Source of the DNA: an uncultured Prevotellaceae bacterium
GTDB taxonomy: Bacteria; Bacteroidota; Bacteroidia; Bacteroidales; Bacteroidaceae
Assembly: GCA_945827465.1 (NCBI GenBank)
Contig: CALZOH010000084.1
Span: forward strand, 1 to 12,545
DNA: 12,545 nucleotides
Direction of reading: 5' to 3'
Under the pieces are notes generated by a model, which worked only from the letters and a program-made list of their open reading frames with translations, ran no database searches and had not been told where the DNA came from. The position numbers and the translations under genes are program-made. Of this stretch, positions 1 to 5,447 are shown piece by piece (position 1 is the first letter of the stretch; each line of letters starts with the position of its first letter).

Positions 1-111
1 GACAGGCGGCTTATCGGCTACTCGCAGATAAACCGCAGGTTCTATTACAAGCCAGAGGAGGTGAAGCGGCTGATACCGCTTGTCGGCACGCTCTATCCGC
101 ACGGCAGATGA
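1..111 (+). CDS. Helix-turn-helix protein, C-terminal 36 residues only (5' end outside window)
   Basis: An open frame runs from base 1 to the TGA at 109-111. The visible residues include RRLIGYSQINRRFYYKPEEV followed by KRLI. This is the usual end of a small MerR/excisionase-like (HTH_17) winged helix, where a basic turn and an aromatic strand lead into an E-E-V-K-R-L-I helix. The next helix-turn-helix gene starts 31 bases downstream on the same strand, so the two are probably co-transcribed. Paired small HTH proteins near the integrase are common in Bacteroides ICEs, where Xis2c and Xis2d of CTnDOT act in excision. That parallel is inferred from size and position. The start and full length cannot be seen. 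Confidence 0.6.
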   Translation, partial: DRRLIGYSQINRRFYYKPEEVKRLIPLVGTLYPHGR

Positions 112-142
112 TTTGATTTATTCACCCACTGAATCCGAAGTT

Positions 143-448
143 ATGATGAACGAGAACAACGATGTTTTTACGATGGAAGACGAGCCGATAGCCTCTGTGG
201 TGCAGGATATGCGCAAAGGCTCGAAATGGCTGTCCGCATTTCTGGAAAGCTACCGTCCTCCGCTGGACGGGGAACGTTACCTGACGGACGGCGAGGTGTC
301 GGAACTGCTCCGTGTGAGCCGGCGCACCTTGCAGGAATACCGCAACAACCGCGTGTTGCCCTTCATACTTTTGGGAGGGAAGGTGCTTTACCCGGAAACG
401 GGGCTGCGCGGGGTACTGGAAGCGAACTACCGCAAGCCGCTGGAGTGA
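143..448 (+). CDS. Small helix-turn-helix (excisionase/MerR-like) DNA-binding protein
   Basis: The protein has 101 residues from the ATG at 143; the second ATG at 146 is equally possible. An upstream TTG at 80 would overlap the preceding gene and is less likely. Residues 1-30 are acidic and low in structure. Residues 46-85 form the helix-turn-helix: YLTDGEVSELLRVSRRTLQ, then a basic recognition region (EYRNNR) and a wing with LGGKVLYPE. This matches HTH_17/excisionase-like proteins that bind DNA to direct recombination or regulate transfer genes. It follows another HTH gene by 31 bases and converges on the integrase operon. Its role in excision or control of the ICE is inferred from context. 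Confidence 0.8.
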   Translation: MMNENNDVFTMEDEPIASVVQDMRKGSKWLSAFLESYRPPLDGERYLTDGEVSELLRVSRRTLQEYRNNRVLPFILLGGKVLYPETGLRGVLEANYRKPLE

Positions 449-460
449 GGCGGTTTCATG

Positions 461-505
461 AAAAAGTAAACGGGTGACACCTTTTGTGGTGCTACCCGTT
501 TACTT
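461..505 (-). terminator. Hairpin terminator between convergent genes, best oriented for the minus strand
   Basis: A 12-bp perfect stem (464-475 with 494-505) extends inward through CACC/GGTG (478-481 with 488-491) to a six-base loop at 482-487, broken only by a G-T wobble and one mismatch. Read on the minus strand, the stem is followed by a run of T (bases 465-461), the layout of an intrinsic terminator for the integrase and RhuM-like operon. On the plus strand the downstream bases are only weakly T-rich, so termination of the HTH genes may be less efficient. Confidence 0.8.
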
Positions 506-525
506 GTCTTATGGGGTATGTGCAA

Positions 526-888
526 TCAGCAATACCCGGCTTTTCCGTTCTGTATGAACATCACGTATGTCTGCCGTTTCTCTTGTGAGAGTGCCTTTCC
601 CACCAGCCATGTGCGGAACAGGTGGGTGTTGTAGGTATTCACCCTGAAAGCGACCGGGATGATGATTTCAAGGGCGTACACGTCCGCGTGCAGCCCGTTT
701 TCAAGCTGCATGTAGCGGCACACCTCGTAGTCGTTCAGCACGTCCGACTTGCGGACGGCTCTGATGGCGGCGTTCACTGCCGGGACGGTCGTATGGAACA
801 ATCCGGCTATTTCGGTGGCGGTCATCCACACGTCGTTACCGGTTACGCTGACTGCCTTGTCCTCGATGATGATTGTGTCACGTTTCAT
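526..888 (-). CDS. RhuM-like small DNA-binding protein, second gene of the integrase operon
   Basis: The protein has 120 residues from the ATG at 888-886. The frame stays open further upstream, but that stretch overlaps the integrase gene and is not credible. Residues 21-46 (WMTATEIAGLFHTTVPAVNA onward) resemble the helix-turn-helix of the RhuM/Bro/KilA-N-like proteins, whose usual form is V-W-x-T-x-x-x-x-A-x-L-F-x-T. Residues 72-100, with ALEIIIPVAFRVNTYNTHLF then RTW, match the RhuM pattern of a hydrophobic stretch, (G/A)-(Y/F)-R-V and F-R-x-W. Known RhuM proteins are much longer, so this is a one-domain version. It begins 11 bases after the integrase stop and shares the terminator at 461-505. 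A role in regulating or assisting recombination is a guess from position. Confidence 0.65.
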   Translation of the reverse strand: MKRDTIIIEDKAVSVTGNDVWMTATEIAGLFHTTVPAVNAAIRAVRKSDVLNDYEVCRYMQLENGLHADVYALEIIIPVAFRVNTYNTHLFRTWLVGKALSQEKRQTYVMFIQNGKAGYC

Positions 889-899
889 GGCTTTTCTTT

Positions 900-2135
900 T
901 TAGATGGTGCAACCTGCAAATTCCTCGACGCCGTTCAATCTTGCGGCAAGGTTCTCCATGTCCTGATTGAGCTTCTCTTTGGTTATCTTTGCGTAAATCT
1001 GCGTCGTCTTTATGCTCTTGTGTCCGAGCATGGAGCTGACCGTTTCGATGGGAACACCGTTGGAGAGGAATATCGTCGTGGCTGCCGTGTGGCGGCTCTG
1101 ATGCCACGTGATATGCTTGGTGATGCCGCAACGCTTGGCGACGGCACGGATACCGGCAAGGCACGTGTTATAATGCGGAACGGGAAATATCCTGCCGTCC
1201 CCGCACAGTCCCCGGTATTTGCCGATTATGCGGTTGGCGATGTCGAGCAGGCGGATGTTGGACACCACGCCCGTTTTCTGGCGGTTGATGTTTATCCACT
1301 CGTGTTCGTCGAAGTAGGTGCGGATATTCTCTTCCGTAAGGTTGCGCATATCCGCGAACGACAGCCCCGTGAAGGCGCAGAACAGGTAGAGGTCGCGGTA
1401 CAATTCCTGTTTGGCGTTTTTCAGTTTCCCCTCCATCAGCAGGCGGATCTCATCTTTGGTCAGGAAACTGCGTGTTGTTTCCTCCTTCTTGATTTCATAC
1501 TCGCGGAACGGGTCGCGCGTCAGCCACTCGTTGTTGATGGCGATGAATACCATCGTCCGTAACGGGCAGACGTACAGCCACACGGTATTGGTGCAGCAGT
1601 GCTTGTCCGTGCGCAGGAACATCTCGAAGTCGGAGATGAAAGCCGGGGTAAGCTCTTTTAGGGCGATGTCCTTCACATGGTAGCGGATGTCGAGGAACTC
1701 TTGCATGTGCTTGTAAACGGTGCGGTACTTCAGCAGCGTGCCTTTGGCTTTCATGCCTGCCTCCACCTGCTTCTCGTAGTCCTCGTTGTGCTGGCGGAAC
1801 ACCTGCATCAGCGTGTGGTAGCGGTGTTCCAGTCCGAGAAAGGCGTTCTTCACCTTCTCCGCCGTGACGAAGTTGTCACGCTCCATGATTTCCTGATAAT
1901 GCCTGTTGATGCGTACCCGCATCTTGTCAAGCATACGGTTCGTTTCGAGTGCCGCCGTGCTTCTGCCCGTGACACGTCCCCCTTTGGTGTCCCACAGTTT
2001 GGGATCGACGGTCAGTTTGCAGCTGAACTGCATCTGGGTGCCGTCCACCGTGATGCGTCCCATGACGGGAACTGTCCCGTCCTTTTTCACTACCTGACGC
2101 TTGAGGTAGTAGATTACTGAAAATGTACTCTTCAT
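900..2135 (-). CDS. int: IntDOT-family tyrosine recombinase (ICE integrase)
   Basis: This enzyme would integrate and excise the ICE by strand exchange through a phosphotyrosine intermediate. From the ATG at 2135-2133 it has 411 residues, the same length as IntDOT of CTnDOT. The N-terminal arm-binding region is residues 1-~95, a SAM-like core-binding domain covers ~105-205 and the catalytic domain ~220-400. Visible active-site residues are Arg285 and Lys287 (NRQK), His345 and Arg348 (HQSRHT), His372 (LGHKS) and the nucleophile Tyr381 (QIYAK). The position of the first canonical arginine is Ser259 (FTGLSF), the substitution known for IntDOT. An in-frame extension to 2213 exists but lacks conserved sequence. 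The RhuM-like gene follows after 11 bases. A TAATTTTG box lies 20 bases upstream of the start. Confidence 0.95.
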   Translation of the reverse strand: MKSTFSVIYYLKRQVVKKDGTVPVMGRITVDGTQMQFSCKLTVDPKLWDTKGGRVTGRSTAALETNRMLDKMRVRINRHYQEIMERDNFVTAEKVKNAFLGLEHRYHTLMQVFRQHNEDYEKQVEAGMKAKGTLLKYRTVYKHMQEFLDIRYHVKDIALKELTPAFISDFEMFLRTDKHCCTNTVWLYVCPLRTMVFIAINNEWLTRDPFREYEIKKEETTRSFLTKDEIRLLMEGKLKNAKQELYRDLYLFCAFTGLSFADMRNLTEENIRTYFDEHEWININRQKTGVVSNIRLLDIANRIIGKYRGLCGDGRIFPVPHYNTCLAGIRAVAKRCGITKHITWHQSRHTAATTIFLSNGVPIETVSSMLGHKSIKTTQIYAKITKEKLNQDMENLAARLNGVEEFAGCTI

Positions 2136-2155
2136 TGTCCTTAATTTTTGGGTTT

Positions 2156-2163
2156 CAAAATTA
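2156..2163 (-). promoter_or_regulatory. -7 box upstream of the integrase
   Basis: The minus strand reads TAATTTTG, an exact TAnnTTTG match, with its last base 21 bases before the integrase ATG. No TTTG is seen at the usual 19-21 base distance upstream, so the -33 element is poor or the promoter needs an activator. The box supports the start at 2135. Confidence 0.5.
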
Positions 2164-2240
2164 GTTGGTGAAGAGTCCGGTGTTGGTACGCAAAACGGGG
2201 AGGAACGGCGCAATCTTTTTCCGTAACCTGATTTTTCGCA

Positions 2241-2258
2241 TGAGTTATGGATAACTCA
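2241..2258. repeat. Perfect palindrome with 8-bp arms in the ICE end
   Basis: TGAGTTATGGATAACTCA has perfect 8-bp arms around a GG centre. It lies about 105 bases upstream of the integrase ATG and about 195 bases from the attachment core. Its symmetry suits a dimeric DNA-binding protein acting as integrase operator or recombination accessory site. There is no T run, so it is not a terminator. Confidence 0.55.
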
Positions 2259-2431
2259 CTATTCCTTAGAGCCTTGTTTCGCTATTCGTACCCGTTTGTC
2301 GCATTTTCGGGCATGGTTACGAACAAGTAACGTAGCGGCGTCAGGATTTGGCTTCGGCAGGGATTGTAATGGCTTCACGGATTATCGCCACTTCAACCAA
2401 AACCCTTGTAACTCAATTCTATCACTATATC

Positions 2432-2463
2432 TTTCCGCATTTCACTTTTTTGTAGTAACTTTG
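2432..2463 (+). promoter_or_regulatory. Hybrid promoter of the 2488 gene spanning the ICE junction
   Basis: TAACTTTG (2456-2463) is an exact -7 box. The best -33 candidate is TTTC (2432-2435), 20 bases upstream, one base off TTTG and located in ICE-side sequence. The -7 box ends 25 bases before the ATG at 2488, giving a short leader. The -7 box lies within the ICE attachment core, so integration would have replaced the native upstream half of the promoter. Confidence 0.6.
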
Positions 2464-2464
2464 C
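2455..2464. other. CTnDOT-type attachment core (GTANNTTTGC), inferred ICE/chromosome junction
   Basis: GTAACTTTGC matches all fixed positions of the core shared by the attachment sites of CTnDOT-type elements. It lies 319 bases upstream of the integrase ATG, and gene content and base composition change at this point. The motif also contains the common promoter box TAnnTTTG, so the match alone is weak. The position next to the integrase gives it weight. The second copy at 9858-9867 shows that the motif also occurs without an element. Confidence 0.72.
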
Positions 2465-2487
2465 ACGTTAATTCAACAATATCATTC

Positions 2488-2979
2488 ATGAAAAGAACTC
2501 TATTTACTCTTGTATGTTGCATGATTCTGTCAACTTTCATTCCTATACGAGCTACCATACTATATGTTTATCAGGAAGGCAACTACACGCCGCTCTTGAT
2601 GACAGTCAATATCTACCGCATCACTTTTGAAAACGATACAATGAACCTACAGACGGAGGCAAAGCGTCAGACACAGATTGCAATGAAAGACTTCAATTAT
2701 TTCCGGTTCTATCGCACCTCGGTACCCACTGCTATCAAAGACACCAAGGCCGAATCACATGACATCCGGATACAGAATGATAAGAATTGCCTATACATTT
2801 CGGCTTCGCAACCTGTAGAAGAAGTCTTGCTGACAAGTATTGAGGGAAAAACTCTTTCGCAACTGCACCCCAACGACTGCGAGGTGGCACTCTCCATCCG
2901 ACAACTACCCAAAGGTATCTATGTTGTGAAAGCTCAGTCAAAGGGATGCCGCGTCAGCAAAAAATTTGAAAAGAAATAA
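2488..2979 (+). CDS. Small secreted protein with Bacteroidetes IDSI-type module and sorting-domain-like C-terminus
   Basis: The protein has 163 residues from the ATG at 2488. The in-frame extension to 2296 would read through the attachment core and promoter and is rejected. Residues 1-22 form a Sec signal peptide (basic start, hydrophobic core, IRA end). Residues 24-76 have the layout seen in many Bacteroidales secreted proteins, LYVYQEG then a strand ending in IYRITF, an M-rich linker and NYFRFY. Residues 108-163 (VEEVLLTSIEGKTL, then IRQLPKGIYVVKA and a basic KKF-x-KK end) resemble the small beta-sandwich C-terminal sorting domain of type IX secretion. Whether such a system exists here is unknown. 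The next gene starts 13 bases later and shares the N-terminal layout. No enzymatic motif is seen. Confidence 0.7.
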   Translation: MKRTLFTLVCCMILSTFIPIRATILYVYQEGNYTPLLMTVNIYRITFENDTMNLQTEAKRQTQIAMKDFNYFRFYRTSVPTAIKDTKAESHDIRIQNDKNCLYISASQPVEEVLLTSIEGKTLSQLHPNDCEVALSIRQLPKGIYVVKAQSKGCRVSKKFEKK

Positions 2980-2992
2980 CACTTTGACATCT

Positions 2993-5260
2993 ATGAAACG
3001 CCATCTTATGAACCGTCCAACCAACTTGATACAGAGCATCGCACTTTCGGTTTTGTTCTGCGCCGTATTTATGACAAGCCAAGCACAAACTGCAACACGC
3101 TATTTATGCGTATACAAGAAAAACAATCTGATCTTTGAGAAAAAAGCCTCTCTCATCGACAGCATAGACGTCAATGCCGCCAAGGTCATGTCATTCTTCG
3201 ACAAGAACAAAGTGAAGCTCTATCAATCCACTTATTCCACTATCGACAGCATCCTCATCAGAAATTATGTTTCCACTCCGGCACTCAATACGTCGAAATA
3301 CCAACAAATGACACTTTCCATCAACGACGAAAACGGAGCCTACCAGATTTCAACCACCGGTAGCGATCCTTTTGTCTATAGCGTACCCTTGACTAAGGCC
3401 CTTCTGAAGGATCAATGCGTCTTGACATTTGAATATAAATCGACCAGCGGCATTGATGACCTGCAAATTTTCTTCTGTGAACCTGTCAGCGAAAGTCGCT
3501 CACTTCATGCTGGCGCCATTCCCAACACTGCCGGCAAATGGAAAACCTATTCGCTCAACCTGAAGACCTCTATCAAGGATTTTTCGTGGGGAAACACAGG
3601 ACAATATCTTCGCTTTGACTTCGGAAGATCGGCCGGACTTAATATTCAATTACGTGGCATCAACATCCGTTACATGAATGCCGAGGAATTGGCAGAACAA
3701 AATCGACTCGACAGCATCGAAAACCACAAATACGTCATGGATGCCCATATCAAGAAATATCTTTCGACCTCCTTCTCTTCAAAAGTGACACGCGTTGAAG
3801 TAAAGCGCACCTCCGTAGTCATTGCCGGTAAGACCGAAGGAGAAGGTAAGTTTGCCTTGGTAGAAGTTGCTCCTTATGAAGACATCACCGAAGAAACCTC
3901 GTTTAAATATCGTACCGAGCTTACCGAATCAGACTTCAGCATCACCTTACCCCGCCGCTTCAGTCGCGAAGGCATTACTTACGACAGAGCACTGTCAAAA
4001 TGGGCCATTGTAGCTGTTAAGGACCAACGCGACTCACTCGTGTCACACGCCCGTTATGCCGACAGCATCACTCCGAACTATCAAGCCGCTAAGGGAGAAC
4101 TGCTCGGCAAGAAAGGTATTGCCTGCGGTGTAAGCAGTCTCTACTTTGAAGACTTCGACAATCTGAATGTTCATAGCATGAATGTCAATGTTGTGCTGAG
4201 TAATCTCGTGGCCCGCAGTGGAGAAACATCTTACGCATATGGAGGAAGGACCTATTACATCAACTACTCGCAGGTGCAAGCCCTCGACCAGATGTTGTTG
4301 GAAGCCAAGAAGCGCAACATGATTGTCAATGCCATCCTACTCTGTCCTTCAGGAAGTTATTTCAAAGATCCCGAAAATACGGGTGGTTACTACACCATGC
4401 CCAACATGACAGCAGCCGAAAACGTTAACATCTACGCGGCAGTACTCGAATTTATGGCCAAGCGTTACAGCAGCGGTGCCTACGGCCGCATTCACAATTG
4501 GATTATGCACAACGAAGTGGATATGGACGAAGACTGGACCAACATGGGCAAGCAACCCGAAACCCGCTTAAACGACCGCTACGTGAAGTCCATGCGAATG
4601 TGTTACAACATTGTCCGCCAGTACGACCAGCATGCTTGGATATTAGGTTCATACACTCACAATTGGAATATGTCATCCTCCGTCAAAGCACCCCTACGTA
4701 TGCTCAACCAGACCGTGCTCTTCTCTCAGCAAGAAGGTGACTTCAGATGGGGAATTGCCTACCACCCCTACCCGATTAATCTGACCCGACCTGCTTTTTG
4801 GATTAACGACGTAAATCAAGCTACTTATGCTAAAAATTCTACTTACGTCACCTTCCGTAATCCCGAAGTCATCAACGAGTGGATACTTCGACCGGAGCAT
4901 TTCTACCAAGACGGCACCAAACGTTTGCTCTTTTTCACCGAACAGGGAACCAACTCGCCCAGCTACAGCGACAGCGATTTGGCACTTCAAGCTGCCGGAG
5001 CAGCCTGGATATGGAAAAAAGTGAAAGACTTGGAAGGAATTGACGGCATTCAATGGCACAACTGGGCCGACAACCGCCAAGAGTTTGGACTACGCATCGG
5101 ACTGCGCAGTTTTGCCGAAGGTAACTACGGCGAACTACAGGCCAAACCCGCATGGTATGTATGGCAAGCTGCCGACAGTGAAACGGAAGAGGAAGTATTC
5201 GCTCCTTATCTGAAAGTCATTGGCATTCCCTCCTGGGATATCATACAACCCATCCCCTAA
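2993..5260 (+). CDS. Secreted DUF5722-like protein with a GH-A-type (beta/alpha) barrel
   Basis: The protein has 755 residues from the ATG at 2993; ATG 3008 is an alternative, and an upstream TTG at 2966 overlaps the previous gene. The signal peptide is about 1-31 (ends TSQA-Q). Residues 36-91 are a module with IDSI repeated (ASLIDSID and YSTIDSILI). Residues ~95-228 look like a carbohydrate-binding beta-sandwich, ~255-350 like a second beta domain, and ~370-745 like the DUF5722 barrel. The barrel shows features of clan GH-A glycosidases: an Asn-Glu pair (N507-E508 in IMHNEVD) fits the acid/base position, E650 in LLFFTEQG fits the nucleophile, and YHPYP and WHNW motifs line the presumed cleft. 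A polysaccharide-cleaving role outside the cytoplasm is inferred; the substrate is unknown. Confidence 0.75.
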   Translation: MKRHLMNRPTNLIQSIALSVLFCAVFMTSQAQTATRYLCVYKKNNLIFEKKASLIDSIDVNAAKVMSFFDKNKVKLYQSTYSTIDSILIRNYVSTPALNTSKYQQMTLSINDENGAYQISTTGSDPFVYSVPLTKALLKDQCVLTFEYKSTSGIDDLQIFFCEPVSESRSLHAGAIPNTAGKWKTYSLNLKTSIKDFSWGNTGQYLRFDFGRSAGLNIQLRGINIRYMNAEELAEQNRLDSIENHKYVMDAHIKKYLSTSFSSKVTRVEVKRTSVVIAGKTEGEGKFALVEVAPYEDITEETSFKYRTELTESDFSITLPRRFSREGITYDRALSKWAIVAVKDQRDSLVSHARYADSITPNYQAAKGELLGKKGIACGVSSLYFEDFDNLNVHSMNVNVVLSNLVARSGETSYAYGGRTYYINYSQVQALDQMLLEAKKRNMIVNAILLCPSGSYFKDPENTGGYYTMPNMTAAENVNIYAAVLEFMAKRYSSGAYGRIHNWIMHNEVDMDEDWTNMGKQPETRLNDRYVKSMRMCYNIVRQYDQHAWILGSYTHNWNMSSSVKAPLRMLNQTVLFSQQEGDFRWGIAYHPYPINLTRPAFWINDVNQATYAKNSTYVTFRNPEVINEWILRPEHFYQDGTKRLLFFTEQGTNSPSYSDSDLALQAAGAAWIWKKVKDLEGIDGIQWHNWADNRQEFGLRIGLRSFAEGNYGELQAKPAWYVWQAADSETEEEVFAPYLKVIGIPSWDIIQPIP

Positions 5261-5278
5261 TTGAAGGCTTCCCAATAG

Positions 5279-5314
5279 TGGACAACCGGCAAAAACTGCA
5301 GGTTGTCCATTTTT
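5279..5314 (+). terminator. Intrinsic terminator after the DUF5722-like gene
   Basis: TGGACAACC (5279-5287) pairs perfectly with GGTTGTCCA (5301-5309), and five T follow (5310-5314). It lies 19 bases after the stop codon at 5260 and closes the two-gene secreted-protein operon. Confidence 0.88.
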
Positions 5315-5380
5315 AGGGAATAGCATCAAAGAACCCACTTCGCTAAAACTGCATTCTCCATGGGTTTTCAGCTAAAATAA

Positions 5381-5412
5381 TTTGGGCAAAAAGACGATTT
5401 TCCATATTTTTG
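5381..5412 (+). promoter_or_regulatory. Bacteroidetes-type promoter of the murein-peptide operon
   Basis: TTTG at 5381-5384 is followed after 20 bases by TATTTTTG at 5405-5412, both exact matches to the -33 and -7 consensus. Transcription would start near 5419. This puts the in-frame codon at 5382 upstream of the transcript and supports the ATG at 5448 as the start of the NlpC/P60 gene. Confidence 0.8.
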
Positions 5413-5447
5413 CAACTCATTACATATTAGACAATATTTTCCCCTTC

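Larger units (their letters stand above)
2136..2454. other. Non-coding ICE end between integrase start and attachment core
   Basis: No credible gene is seen in this stretch. It holds the likely integrase promoter, a palindrome at 2241-2258, and scattered GTAAC pentamers at 2223, 2327 and 2408 with an inverted copy (GTTAC) at 2316. An imperfect direct repeat is also present: TTTTTCGCATGAGTTAT at 2232-2248 resembles TTTTCGGGCATGGTTAC at 2304-2320. In CTnDOT this interval carries the arm-type sites bound by IntDOT and accessory factors, so these repeats are candidates for such sites. I cannot match them to a known arm-site consensus. Confidence 0.5.
1..2464. mobile_element. Terminal segment of a CTnDOT-type integrative and conjugative element
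   Basis: This segment holds an IntDOT-like tyrosine recombinase, a RhuM-like protein, two small helix-turn-helix genes and, at its right edge, a GTANNTTTGC attachment-core match. In CTnDOT the integrase gene lies a few hundred bases inside one end and is transcribed away from it, which is the arrangement here. Base composition changes from clearly GC-rich in this block to AT-richer to the right of about 2400. The other end, mobilisation genes and cargo lie outside the window, so completeness and mobility cannot be judged. The right limit is inferred from the core motif; the exact crossover base is not known. Confidence 0.8.

Noticed and set aside
526..1164. A 212-residue minus-strand protein reading from 1164 through to 526
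   Set aside because: Its first 92 residues overlap the integrase in another frame and look like shadow sequence. The credible protein starts at 888.
873..2120. Several long plus-strand open frames opposite the integrase
   Set aside because: They are antisense shadows of a gene with all catalytic motifs of a tyrosine recombinase, and their translations show no recognisable domain.
2243..2254. DnaA-box-like sequence within the palindrome (TTATGGATAA)
   Set aside because: It is only a partial match to TTATCCACA, occurs singly, and has no origin features around it. An integrase-region operator or accessory site explains it better.
2296..2487. N-terminal extension of the 2488 gene, with an open frame back to 2296
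   Set aside because: It crosses the attachment core and promoter and would bury a clear signal peptide inside the protein.
5382..5447. Earlier start for the NlpC/P60 gene at 5382
   Set aside because: The codon lies inside the -33 element of the promoter, and the signal peptide begins at the ATG at 5448.
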